Notes: generated by a model from the letters alone, not told the origin. Counted from the stretch's first letter, positions 7,940 through 15,853 are shown. The stretch: DNA of 64,000 nucleotides from Leucobacter celer subsp. astrifaciens (GCF_001273835.1 NZ_JHEI01000143.1:62001-126000); one strand, 5' to 3'. Made by a program: numbers and translations.

Positions 7940-9097
7940 TCAGCACTCCGACGCGCTGTGAAACACGGCCCGGAGAGCGCTCACTGCGGTGACGGCTTGG
8001 AGGGGCAGGACCCCGTTGCCGAGCGCGGTGAGCTGCTGATTCGCCGTCAACCCGATACCGGGGTCTGTCACCCATCCCTGTGGGAGGCCCATCAGCCATT
8101 CCACGAACCCGGGCGAGGGACGTAACCCCTGCCCTTCCTGATCCAGTGCTGGGGCTGGGGCTGTCATGCCGGTGACGTGTTCCCATCGTGCGATCGCTGT
8201 GGCGTATCGTCCCCAAGCTCGAAGATGCGCCCGACCAGGGACCACAGCATCCCCGATTCGTCCTGTCGTGGATTCGAGATATCGGGTCCGTTCAGTACGA
8301 GATCGATGACCTGGTGGGAGAGCGCGATCGTTCCCCTCCTGGCCCGCACCTGCTCGAGTGTCTCCCCGCCGCGGGACGAGTCCGACGCGAGCGGCGTCCG
8401 GAACAGCGGCACGGGCGAGGACGAACACGCGGAACCTGGGGTGCGGGGCTCCGACATCGGAAGCGGGTAGGCCGAGCCATGCCGCGTGATACCCGAGGTC
8501 GGCCAGGTCTCCGAGAACGGCGCCAAGCGCCCGGAGAGGTCGAACTGGCTCGTCTCCCACACCCCACAAGCCGGGTCCCAGATCGCGAAGGGCTGCATCG
8601 GCACGGGTTGCATGGACCGGGGTTGCAGGGGCTGGGGTTGCATGGTCGTCTCCTTCAGGGGTTGCAGAGAGCGGGGTTGCATCAGCCGGGTCGGGGGCCG
8701 CGCGGATCGCGGGGGCGGAGAGCAGGCCGCGCACGTTCTCGATCACGACCCATCCGGGACGGAGCCGATCGACTGCTTCGGCCATGTGCGACCAGAGCCC
8801 GGAACGGGTGCCCGGCGCGAGGCCGGCCATCTTCCCGACCGTCGACACGTCCTGGCAGGGAAACCCGCCGCAGAGCACGTCCACGGGCTCGACCGCGTCC
8901 CAGTCCACGGTGGCGATGTCGCCGAGATTCGGGGCATCGGGCCAGTGGTGCGCGAAGACGCGCTGCACGGGGCTGATCTCCGAGAACCACACCGTGCGCG
9001 CCTGGAAGACGTGCTCGACGGCGAGATCGAGACCCCCGTACCCAGAGAACAACGATCCGGCACGCAGACCGGCCAGCGGTACTGGGGGTTCACGCAT
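7940..9097 (-). CDS. DNA (cytosine-5-)-methyltransferase, phage/mobile-element type
   Basis: About 385 residues carrying the ordered motifs of C5 methyltransferases: motif I GSLFSGYGGLDLA (15-27), motif IV with catalytic Cys81 in GGFPCQDVS, motif VI IENV (119-122), motif VIII GAPHPRFRVF, and a C-terminal LTANQQLTALGNGV that completes the SAM pocket. Start chosen at ATG 9097 with GGGAG five bases upstream; the frame stays open about 40 codons further. No cognate restriction enzyme adjoins it, so it is probably a solitary, anti-restriction or regulatory methylase of the island. Codons about 152-311 are overprinted by another frame (8164-8643). The segment at about 8590-8690 holds a run of TGCAACCC repeats encoding an Ala/Thr/Pro-rich linker. 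Confidence 0.9.
   Translation of the reverse strand: MREPPVPLAGLRAGSLFSGYGGLDLAVEHVFQARTVWFSEISPVQRVFAHHWPDAPNLGDIATVDWDAVEPVDVLCGGFPCQDVSTVGKMAGLAPGTRSGLWSHMAEAVDRLRPGWVVIENVRGLLSAPAIRAAPDPADATPLSATPEGDDHATPAPATPVHATRADAALRDLGPGLWGVGDEPVRPLRALGAVLGDLADLGYHAAWLGLPASDVGAPHPRFRVFVLARAAVPDAARVGLVPRRGDTRAGAGQEGNDRALPPGHRSRTERTRYLESTTGRIGDAVVPGRAHLRAWGRYATAIARWEHVTGMTAPAPALDQEGQGLRPSPGFVEWLMGLPQGWVTDPGIGLTANQQLTALGNGVLPLQAVTAVSALRAVFHSASEC
8164..8643 (-). CDS. Overlapping frame inside the methyltransferase gene (159 codons, own ribosome binding site)
   Basis: Same strand as the methyltransferase but in another frame. ATG 8643 has AAGGAGA six bases upstream, an ideal ribosome site that would be unnecessary inside the host gene. 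The protein begins MQPQPLQPRSMQPVPMQPF and continues with WETSQFDLSGRLAPFSETWP, then SSPVPLFRTP and a hydrophilic end. From memory, the W-x-T-S...TWP-x-SG...SSSP...RTP pattern resembles small uncharacterised proteins annotated beside methylases in actinophages; I cannot verify this here. It covers motif VIII and the target-recognition part of the host gene. It may be a true overprinted gene or only a conserved by-product of that region. Confidence 0.45.
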   Translation of the reverse strand: MQPQPLQPRSMQPVPMQPFAIWDPACGVWETSQFDLSGRLAPFSETWPTSGITRHGSAYPLPMSEPRTPGSACSSSPVPLFRTPLASDSSRGGETLEQVRARRGTIALSHQVIDLVLNGPDISNPRQDESGMLWSLVGRIFELGDDTPQRSHDGNTSPA

Positions 9098-9526
9098 TGG
9101 GGCTCCCGGTGATCGGCGTACCCGGCCTCGCGCGTTCCCACGCCGCCGGATGGTCACCTCACAGGTGCACCCCACCCACACCCTGAACGTCGGCCCTCCA
9201 CGCAGATCCCGCACCACCTCGGCCCACGCCGACAGGCAGTCAGGCCCTCGCCCTCCGGCCTCGCCTCCCGAGCTTCCACGCGTCTTGCAAGTGTGGAAGT
9301 ACCTCCCTGACGCACCTCACGCGAAAGGAGCATTGAGCGACGCAGCGGGGCGACGAGTGGTTTGAAGCACATATCGACCGAAGGGGTGAGAATAAATAGT
9401 GGCGGGAGGGAACTCGTCGTCGTTGCACTCATGGCTGCTTAAACGGAAGCTCGTAGCTCATCTAGTAACCTGAGTGAAGGAGCATGGCTCTGTGGCGTTG
9501 GTCGAGTTTGAGAAGCAAGGGTGCAA
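9098..9526. other. Gap between methyltransferase and ABC-3C-like cassette
   Basis: About 430 bp without a convincing gene. Base composition changes here from GC-rich (left) to markedly more AT-rich (from about 9.37 kb), marking the edge of the next module. It should contain the divergent promoters of the methyltransferase and the cassette; I see no clear palindrome. Confidence 0.5.
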
Positions 9527-10537
9527 ATGGAAGAGTTGCCTGCTCCAGACGTCCTTTTTCGCCGCTTCCTTGAGGATAGTAAGAGTTATAGTGGTGCGCG
9601 AGCGCGCTTTCAGCTTCTGGTTACGGATTTGGTCTCCGTCCAGATATCGGCCGCTTCTGAAGTGTCGCTTCCCTCCGGCAGTGACTGGGGAATCGACACT
9701 TACGTTGGCCCATTAAACGAACGCATTGCCGTTTGGCAGTCCAAGTTTTTCATTGAATGGGGTAAGTCCCAGCGCAACCAGATCCGTGATTCATTCAACG
9801 AGGTTATGAAAAAGGCGGATGAGGAAGGCTTCGATGTTGCAGCTTGGACGCTTTGTGTGCCTTCAGTGCTGCCTCCGGCTGAACAGAAGTGGTTTGACGG
9901 CTGGTCTGCGAGGATGCGTCGAAAGCATGAGGGGCTCGTAATTGAATTGAAGAACGGCGTAAGACTGCGTCGCGAATTGATGCAACCGGATGCGGCATGG
10001 GTGCGGAATCTTTATTTCCCAAAGGTGTCAGAAGGTGCGGCTCCAGTCCTGGTACGGATTCCCAAAGATCTAACTCCTCTTGAGGGCGCGCTGTTCGTGA
10101 AGCAGCTCCAAGCCGCGGGACATGACGAAACCGATGCAGCGAAAGGGTTCTTTTTTGCTGCAGAAGCCATGGCAAGAGACGTGGAATCCCGCGGCGTGTT
10201 ATCGGAGATCAGCGCGCTCAACGAAGTGGAACTTGAGATTCATGGAGCTTGGGAATCCACTTTCAATAGCAAGAAAGACGACGCTGACGATGATGGGAGA
10301 ATACGAGGACTCGTTGACTCCGTGACGTCTGCTGCTAGTTCTTTCGCGGCAACCCCGGGTTTGCCGTTAAGACCTGCACATAGAAGAGGCCTTGCTCACC
10401 GACTTGTCGAGCATACGAAAGCGGGCTGGGTGTTGCATTGGCGGGGTATTGCTTCAGAACATAGTGGACCCGCCGCAAGTCAAGTTGTGAAGGAGGTGCT
10501 TGAGCGTGACGGAGGCGAAAACGACACTTCTTCCTAG
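9527..10537 (+). CDS. Putative ABC-3C effector with PD-(D/E)xK nuclease-like domain
   Basis: 336 residues. The N-terminal 120 contain a restriction-nuclease-like pattern: D53/D57 in GSDWGIDTYVG, followed after a short strand by Q71-x-K73 in AVWQSKFF, matching the D...QxK core of the fold. The C-terminal half is mostly helical and ends in an HTKAGWVLHWRG segment. The gene overlaps the next by about 30 bp, and the third gene encodes an SMC-like ATPase, an arrangement known from ABC-three-component systems (Krishnan, Burroughs, Iyer and Aravind), where the first gene carries the toxic or nuclease effector. I infer DNA cleavage gated by the ATPase. Start taken at ATG 9527 with AAGGG upstream; GTG 9521 is possible. 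Codon use and composition differ from the core genome. Confidence 0.6.
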   Translation: MEELPAPDVLFRRFLEDSKSYSGARARFQLLVTDLVSVQISAASEVSLPSGSDWGIDTYVGPLNERIAVWQSKFFIEWGKSQRNQIRDSFNEVMKKADEEGFDVAAWTLCVPSVLPPAEQKWFDGWSARMRRKHEGLVIELKNGVRLRRELMQPDAAWVRNLYFPKVSEGAAPVLVRIPKDLTPLEGALFVKQLQAAGHDETDAAKGFFFAAEAMARDVESRGVLSEISALNEVELEIHGAWESTFNSKKDDADDDGRIRGLVDSVTSAASSFAATPGLPLRPAHRRGLAHRLVEHTKAGWVLHWRGIASEHSGPAASQVVKEVLERDGGENDTSS

Positions 10538-11072
10538 TGTTGATTTGGATAGGCACGCATCATTCCGATCTGCACAGTTGCTACTCGCGTTCTCAGTTGC
10601 ACGTCGGCTTTCAGTACAGATGTCCACAACTGATCGGGTCGCGATATATGACTTCTTTGCGGCAAACCCGTTTGCGGTCTTATCTGGAAACGATGCGGCT
10701 GATCTCCAAGACGTTACCCGCCTCGAACTCGCGGGGTATGCAAAGGGTCAACTTTCCTATGCTTCACTCGGTCATAGGTTTGTAAGTCGACGTGAACGGA
10801 TACGCGCAGATCTCGCCATACTCGTCTCACACAGTCTCGTTGAAGTTGGCGAGGAAGCCTATTCCATCACCACTCAGGGTGAAGCCCTTGCGGAAGAACT
10901 CCAGTCGGCATACGCGGATGCCTATCGACTGGCTGCAGAAGTAGTTCTGCTGCGCCTGAACCGGATGACGGATAAGGCACTTCGAGAAGCCACTGCCAAG
11001 TGGGCAGGAACTCACTGGCTCCTTGTGGATCTATTTGATGACGTTGTCGACCCGGAGGTTGCAGAAATTTGA
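10506..11072 (+). CDS. Putative ABC-3C middle component
   Basis: 188 residues, helical, with a winged-helix-like pattern (about residues 85-125: YASLGHRFVSRRERIRADLA, then a strand-turn-strand ITTQGEALAEE). It overlaps the effector's end and is overlapped by the ATPase start. Size, position and predicted fold match the small middle component of ABC-3C systems, thought to bridge effector and ATPase. GTG 10506 is preferred (AAGGAGG nine bases upstream); TTG 10500 is the alternative. On sequence alone the family assignment would be weak; the neighbours carry it. Confidence 0.55.
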   Translation: MTEAKTTLLPSVDLDRHASFRSAQLLLAFSVARRLSVQMSTTDRVAIYDFFAANPFAVLSGNDAADLQDVTRLELAGYAKGQLSYASLGHRFVSRRERIRADLAILVSHSLVEVGEEAYSITTQGEALAEELQSAYADAYRLAAEVVLLRLNRMTDKALREATAKWAGTHWLLVDLFDDVVDPEVAEI

Positions 11073-13033
11073 ATGCTGAGTTACAAAAAGGCCTCCGAAT
11101 CCGTCACTTGCGCCTATTCGGCACGATTGCAAATCCGAGAACTTATGACGTGAGCTTCCTTGAAGGAGATCTCACAAAGCCCATCGGTGTCATCGCGGGA
11201 GCTTCTCAGACGGGGAAGACAAGTGTTATTGAGTACGTTCAATACTTGCTCGGAAGCGATGACTACCCTGATCACGAAGAGATGCGGGACAACGTCACGA
11301 GTGCCGCACTCGAAATATCGTTGAACGGCGAAATTCACACAATTCAACGCACGACCGTCGGCGCTTCTTCAAAGTTTGCATCAGTTTGGAATGCGCCGAT
11401 CAACGGCGTTCAAGACGCGATTGAGCGACGCCTGCAAATCGATAAGCCTGGAGAGGAAGATTCGCTTTCCTACTTCCTGATGGAAGCGATTGGGCTTTCA
11501 GGTGTGAGGTTGCAAACGAGTGCGGCCAACCCGAATGCCGATAGCCATGCTTTCAGCTTTAGGGACCTATCCCGATTGATCTTCTTCGAGAATTCAAGAC
11601 TCGACAGTAAGAATCTGCTCGTAGAGGGCGGAAACTCTGTAGTTGCATACAAATTGCAGCAAACCCTGGATTTTGTGTTTCAAGTTTCGGACGAAGAATT
11701 GGGACTAGCGACACAGCGCTTGCGTAAAGCTGAAGAGGCTTTGCGTGAGGCGGAGTCTACGGTTCAGGCCCTAACTGCTGTAGTGGACAAAGAATACCCG
11801 GAGGGCCCAGCTGGAGTGGAGATCCTCTTCGAAGACGCACGAAGGAGGCAGTCTGCTCTCGCTGAGACAGTCAGAGCAAACGACAAATTGCAAGCGGGAA
11901 CTCAGAGTGGTCTTGTTGAGCTTCGAAATCGTCTAAACGACGCGCAAAGCGCTGAAAGTGCCGCGTGGGAAAAGGTTCGCGCACGTGAAAGCTTGGTCGA
12001 GAGGCTCCGAGCTCTCGCTCTTCAGTACGCGGATGATAGGCGGAAGCTTACGTTCCTTACTGAAGCGGAGCGGGTGTTTGACCCGCTGAGGATCGAGACC
12101 TGTCCGGCTTGTCTTTCGAAGTTAAAGGAGCCGGTGCGTTTTGATCATGGACACTGTTCGCTTTGTGGCAACGAAGATGCTTCCGAACAAACTTCTGTTT
12201 CGATGCTCTCCAAGAGAGAACTACGCGCAGTGACGCAACGTCTTGACGAGCTCACTGACTACCTTGGTCGCCTGGAACGTCAATTAAGTAGTATGCGGAA
12301 CCACGCCAGGGTAACGCAGGCTTCCGTGGAACAACTGGCAAAAGAATTGAATCATGCGGCAGATCTCCCCGCTCCATTTCTGGCTTTCAGGGACCAGGCC
12401 ATGCGAGATTTCAGTGAAGCTCAATCGGAGCTCGCGCGTATTGAAGTGGGTGTTCGGCTTTGGGGTCGGGTGAATGAAGCAGAACATCAACGAGATTTGC
12501 GGCAAGCTGCCGTTACGCGGCTGCGACGCGAACAGAGAAGGCTAAGCGCTCGACCTAATCGTGACGAGGTGAAACGTGCGCTTTCGCAACGCTTTGCGGA
12601 GATACTTACTGACTTCGGGTATCCAAAGCTAAAAGGTGATGCCTGGCTTGACGACAAGCTGATCCCGCACGTGCGTGGCGCCTTGTACACGAAAGCTAGT
12701 AGCGGCGGATTGGTTCTGATCAGCCTCGCCTGGGCCATGGCGATATGGGAAATATCGTGGGAGCGTGAAGCGTTGCTTCCGGGTGTGCTTGTCATTGATA
12801 GCCCGCAAAAGAACCTTGGGCATAGGGCGAGCCCCGAAGACCGAGACTTCGCAGACGCGCGGCTAGTGGACAATGTGTACGCTCACGCTGCGACATGGCT
12901 GTCGGGTCAGGGACAAGGGGCTCAGCTCGTCCTTGTGGATAATTCGCCACCGCAGCACGTTAATACGCTTGTCCGTTATTCGGGTGACCGAGATGTGAAG
13001 CCTTTTGGGCTGATTGATGACGCAGTTGAGTAG
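11069..13033 (+). CDS. SMC/Rad50-like ABC ATPase of the ABC-3C-type cassette
   Basis: 654 residues. P-loop GASQTGKT at 44-51. Then a long coiled-coil-prone region (about 210-330 and 380-520) split by a zinc-hook-like motif, CPAC...CSLCGNE (about 345-370). A signature-like SSGG precedes LVLISLAWAMA (about 544), and the Walker B strand VLVIDSPQKNLG lies near 572. This is the layout of the large AAA/ABC ATPases that sense DNA or phage processes in defence systems. It starts at TTG 11069 inside the previous stop codon, with GGAGG ten bases upstream. The three overlapping genes surely form one operon. Composition is AT-rich relative to the chromosome, consistent with horizontal transfer. Confidence 0.75.
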   Translation: MNAELQKGLRIRHLRLFGTIANPRTYDVSFLEGDLTKPIGVIAGASQTGKTSVIEYVQYLLGSDDYPDHEEMRDNVTSAALEISLNGEIHTIQRTTVGASSKFASVWNAPINGVQDAIERRLQIDKPGEEDSLSYFLMEAIGLSGVRLQTSAANPNADSHAFSFRDLSRLIFFENSRLDSKNLLVEGGNSVVAYKLQQTLDFVFQVSDEELGLATQRLRKAEEALREAESTVQALTAVVDKEYPEGPAGVEILFEDARRRQSALAETVRANDKLQAGTQSGLVELRNRLNDAQSAESAAWEKVRARESLVERLRALALQYADDRRKLTFLTEAERVFDPLRIETCPACLSKLKEPVRFDHGHCSLCGNEDASEQTSVSMLSKRELRAVTQRLDELTDYLGRLERQLSSMRNHARVTQASVEQLAKELNHAADLPAPFLAFRDQAMRDFSEAQSELARIEVGVRLWGRVNEAEHQRDLRQAAVTRLRREQRRLSARPNRDEVKRALSQRFAEILTDFGYPKLKGDAWLDDKLIPHVRGALYTKASSGGLVLISLAWAMAIWEISWEREALLPGVLVIDSPQKNLGHRASPEDRDFADARLVDNVYAHAATWLSGQGQGAQLVLVDNSPPQHVNTLVRYSGDRDVKPFGLIDDAVE

Positions 13034-13361
13034 CCGGTTGGGTTAGCTCGGAAGCTGCGCTAGTTTCTCTCTGCTGGGTGGGCCTCTGGAGAGTGCTATG
13101 TATCTGGGAAGTGTCGTGCGAATTGGAGCCCTCGGCCAGGGCCGCGCACTTCGTGGGTCAGGTTCGGCTCCGCATTGTCGATGATGTCAAAAGGACAATT
13201 CTGAGCCGCCATGCAAAAGCCATGGAAATTGACCGTGACGACCCCGAACCAACCGGCTATACTCGGAACTGGCACAACGCCGCATCCCTAGCCGACACCA
13301 GGGAACCGTAGTCATTCGCATGGTCTCGAAATTAATCGTGATCAGGTCTTTTGATGGACGG
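13034..13361. other. Gap between ABC-3C-like cassette and tRNA fragment
   Basis: About 330 bp of intermediate composition. A 77-codon frame (13078-13311) has no ribosome site or family resemblance, and I do not call it. No integrase or direct repeat is visible here. Confidence 0.5.
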
Positions 13362-13391
13362 GGTCGCAGGTTCAAATCCTGTCATCCCGAC
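13362..13391 (+). other. 3' end of a proline-type tRNA: probable attR of a genomic island
   Basis: GGTCGCAGGTTCAAATCCTG and the following bases up to CATCCCGAC form a T-arm (GCAGG/CCTGT around TTCAAAT) and the 3' acceptor strand of a tRNA. The acceptor would pair with CGGGATG, as in actinobacterial tRNA-Pro. The 5' half, with the D and anticodon arms, is absent. A truncated 3' end followed at once by a tRNA-style terminator is what remains when an element integrates into a tRNA 3' end. The intact copy should then lie at the other end of the island, left of the window. Confidence 0.65.
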
Positions 13392-13395
13392 GAGA

Positions 13396-13428
13396 AACCC
13401 CGGTCAGAACTAGCTTCTGACCGGGGTT
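13396..13428 (+). terminator. Intrinsic terminator behind the tRNA fragment
   Basis: AACCCCGGTCAGAA (13396-13409) and TTCTGACCGGGGTT (13415-13428) form a perfect 14-bp stem with a five-base loop, followed by GTTTTCGTTTTC. It is probably the original terminator of the chromosomal tRNA gene, left on the chromosomal side of the junction. Confidence 0.85.
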
Positions 13429-13603
13429 GTTTTCGTTTTCGGGTTGGAGTGCAGGTGACGGATCCCGAGTCTGATTGGGGCTGCGGTTGAGCCGGCTTCA
13501 TTGCTGCCGGGTTCTCTCGCGAGGGCGTTGAATGGAACCTGCCAGTACGGGGCGAGCTCTCGATAGGCTCTGGACTTGCTGAGAGAAACGAGCGGCTCGT
13601 CAG

Positions 13604-13855
13604 ATGGACGGTACTTCGGTATCCGGGTGCGCACGGGGCGTCTCCACGGCCTGCGGCTCGAGCGTGCGACACGAACTCGAGGAGAAGATCGTCGCATACA
13701 TCAGTCCCGGATTCTCGCTCAACCGAATCAGCGGTGGCAACTTTGGTACAGCGTTGAAAGACATTCGTGAAAGTGGACTCAGGAAGCGCGACCTCTCGGC
13801 AACTGATGTGGAATGGGCGGCCTACTGGGCGCGGCTCGACGAGCCCGCGACGTAA
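13604..13855 (+). CDS. Possible small or remnant gene of unknown function
   Basis: A frame of 83 codons whose second part (from GTG 13664) reads VRHELEEKIVAYISPGF and ends WAAYWARLDEPAT. The HELEEKIVAYI start loosely recalls transposase tails, but the rest does not. No ribosome site is seen. It lies between the tRNA-fragment terminator and the restriction gene, in the kind of place where decayed island genes collect. Treat as uncertain. Confidence 0.2.
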   Translation: MDGTSVSGCARGVSTACGSSVRHELEEKIVAYISPGFSLNRISGGNFGTALKDIRESGLRKRDLSATDVEWAAYWARLDEPAT

Positions 13856-13925
13856 TCCCTCATCAGTGCCGCACCGCATCGGTGCTCAACTCCGACTGAG
13901 AACTCCGGCCAACTGCCGTGCTCGC

Positions 13926-14945
13926 CTACGCCTCGTCCGCAACAACCAGTACGTTCGTCAGCGGCATCTCGGCTCGCCATCTCTCGGGGAGCTTGCTGTA
14001 GTTCTCAAGCACCAACGTGACAACATCTTCGCCCGTAAGCAGTCGGAGTCCTGGGCGTTGGCGTTCGATCATCAGAGCGTCGCGGCTGTATGCACCCAAT
14101 GTCACGAAGAGAGATAGCTCGCCGGGACCCTGCGTACCGACAAGTTGCTGCACCTCAGGCGCGCTGATCGTGCCAGTGCGGTGCTTGCACTGGACTTTGA
14201 TCTGCGGAGGCTCCACTCCCAGAGGATCACGATGTGCGATCACATCGACACCCCCATCTTGGGAATACTGTGTGACGCGGGCTTGATAGCCCAGCGTTCG
14301 TAGCAGCGCAGCCGTAAACTCCTCGAACTCTTGATGCGAAAGATTCCTCTGCAGTGCCTCAAGCACGAAGTCCCGGGTATGGCGTTCGATGCGGGAAGCC
14401 CGAGGCTCATCAGTCGCGTCATCCTCGGGCGACTGTTCAGAGACTTGATCGATTGCTGAAGCGACCGCATCTATCGAAGGATCAATCGAGTCGAGAGCGG
14501 CTAGGAATTCGCTACTGTGCTTGCGCACCATGAACACCGTGATCGCGGAGCCGATCTCATAGAGCGAGGCTTGGGAAAAGAGTGTGCGTGGAAGGCCTAC
14601 CTTTTTCCACTCGACCGACCGCCGATGACGATGAGTATGCGCTTCCTGAGCAAAGAAGTAGTCTCCGGTCACTACTCCGAGATTGATGGTGGAGTCGGGC
14701 CTATAGGGCGCGATGATCACGTCGCCCGCCCGTATCTCATCCCGGAATCGGTAGAGCACTCCTGCCTGATTGGCGATCGATCGCCACTTCGCGTCCGGAT
14801 ACAAGCTTGCGAGTAGCTGCTTGAGACCCTCGCGGCCATTCGGAACATCGCGGAGATCACCGATCTCATCCCAACCGAGGCTCACGAAACCCTCGTCGAT
14901 GAGTTCTGAGGTGAGCGTGTCGTTGTGGATGCCCCAGATGTTCAT
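13926..14945 (-). CDS. EVE/PUA-like plus Mrr-type restriction endonuclease protein
   Basis: 339 residues in two parts. Residues 1-145 (WGIHNDT..., VLYRFRDEIRAGDVIIAPYR, GVVTGDYFF) resemble the EVE/PUA-like domains that bind modified bases in type IV restriction proteins. Residues 195-320 match the Mrr catalytic domain: FEEFTAALLRTLGY, then D234 in GGVDVIA and Q252-x-K254 in IKVQCKH. The likely role is cutting DNA that carries modified bases, which would be a barrier to modified phages. Start ATG 14945 with AAAGGCG upstream. It stands alone, outside the tRNA-fragment boundary. Composition is lower in GC than the genes to the right, so it too is probably acquired. Confidence 0.8.
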   Translation of the reverse strand: MNIWGIHNDTLTSELIDEGFVSLGWDEIGDLRDVPNGREGLKQLLASLYPDAKWRSIANQAGVLYRFRDEIRAGDVIIAPYRPDSTINLGVVTGDYFFAQEAHTHRHRRSVEWKKVGLPRTLFSQASLYEIGSAITVFMVRKHSSEFLAALDSIDPSIDAVASAIDQVSEQSPEDDATDEPRASRIERHTRDFVLEALQRNLSHQEFEEFTAALLRTLGYQARVTQYSQDGGVDVIAHRDPLGVEPPQIKVQCKHRTGTISAPEVQQLVGTQGPGELSLFVTLGAYSRDALMIERQRPGLRLLTGEDVVTLVLENYSKLPERWRAEMPLTNVLVVADEA

Positions 14946-15172
14946 AGTCGCCTTTCATATGAGACCAGGGTCCAGAGTTTACGGAATCGCGAAGGAAGCC
15001 CTTCGAATCAGATTAGTGGGATGGTCAGAAAACGGCGAGACAAGCGACGGAACGGAGGGGGGAGAAAATGCGCTCGTGGATGATGCAGATTCACGCCTTC
15101 CTCTTCGGCGGCGCGGTAGGCTTCTTCCCGCCCACGCGATCCGGATGAGACTTGTGCGGCAGCGGCGCGGAC

Positions 15173-15712
15173 TCAATTGAGCGCGATGATCCCGATGTTC
15201 AGCGTCGTCGCGAAGAGCAGCCATGCGAGGTAGGGCAGCATCAGCCACGCCGCGATCCTCGACCACTGACGCGCAGCGATCGCGAGCGCAACGACCGCGC
15301 CGATGAGCGCGACGATGACTGCCAGGGCGATCCACCAGGCCGGCTCGCCGAGAACCGGATAGGCGGCGAAGAACGCCGGCGTCCACAGCCCGTTCAGCAC
15401 GAGCTGCACGATGAACCACGTGAGCGCCCGGCGAGCGGCATTGGGTTTCCCGGGCCGGTAGCCCGCGCGCCAGATCAGCCAGCCCGCGCGCCAGATCAGC
15501 CAGCCCGCGAGCGCGATCAGCCCGTACAAGACCGACCAGACGGGTCCGAACACGGCATTGGGGGGATCCCACGGCACCTTCTCGACACCTGCGTACCAGC
15601 CGTCCGCATTCGATGAGGATGCGAGTGAGCCGAGGAAGGCGACCAGCGCCACGATCGCGAGGAAGGCGATCAGCGCGATCGTCTGACGGGCGATGGTCGG
15701 GCGGATGTCCAT
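15173..15712 (-). CDS. tspO: TspO/MBR family membrane protein
   Basis: 179 residues with five membrane helices and TspO hallmarks: WYAGVEKVPWDPPNAVFGPVW in the first loop, and a W/N-rich LVLNGLWTPAFF helix. The family binds porphyrins and similar ligands in the membrane. Start chosen at ATG 15712 (MDIRP); the longer open frame upstream lacks support. The helix after the first loop contains a tandem duplication, GWLIWRA twice, from a 21-bp repeat at 15460-15501. That adds seven residues to a membrane segment and may affect packing. Confidence 0.9.
   Translation of the reverse strand: MDIRPTIARQTIALIAFLAIVALVAFLGSLASSSNADGWYAGVEKVPWDPPNAVFGPVWSVLYGLIALAGWLIWRAGWLIWRAGYRPGKPNAARRALTWFIVQLVLNGLWTPAFFAAYPVLGEPAWWIALAVIVALIGAVVALAIAARQWSRIAAWLMLPYLAWLLFATTLNIGIIALN
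15460..15501. repeat. 21-bp tandem duplication inside tspO
   Basis: The unit beginning AGCCCGCGCGCCAGATCAGC occurs at 15460-15480 and again, identically, at 15481-15501, followed by a third partial match (AGCCCGCGAGCG). It keeps the frame and duplicates GWLIWRA. Confidence 0.9.
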
Positions 15713-15853
15713 GGGTCTCGTCCCTTCGTCGTGGCCTGCCACCGTATCAATCCGCACGCACCGCCGCCAGGTCCTTGCGAATCCGTCCCAGCGCAGCACA
15801 GTGCGCATCGGCGCGCACTCCGAAGCCGCGGTGCAGACCGCCCGCGTGAGTAT

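Noticed and set aside
8590..8690. A CRISPR-like array from the TGCAACCC repeats
   Set aside because: Units are 8-11 bp, spacers are too short and irregular, and the stretch is inside a coding region; no cas genes in the window.
8188..8976. A 262-codon plus-strand frame opposite the methyltransferase
   Set aside because: Arg-rich antisense composition, no start signal, and it runs against two better-supported minus-strand frames.
9098..9526. A restriction enzyme partner for the methyltransferase
   Set aside because: No open frame of suitable size adjoins the methylase on either side; the next gene belongs to the overlapping three-gene cassette.
13300..13391. An intact tRNA gene ending at 13391
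   Set aside because: Only the T-arm and 3' acceptor strand are present; no D arm, anticodon arm or matching 5' acceptor precedes them.
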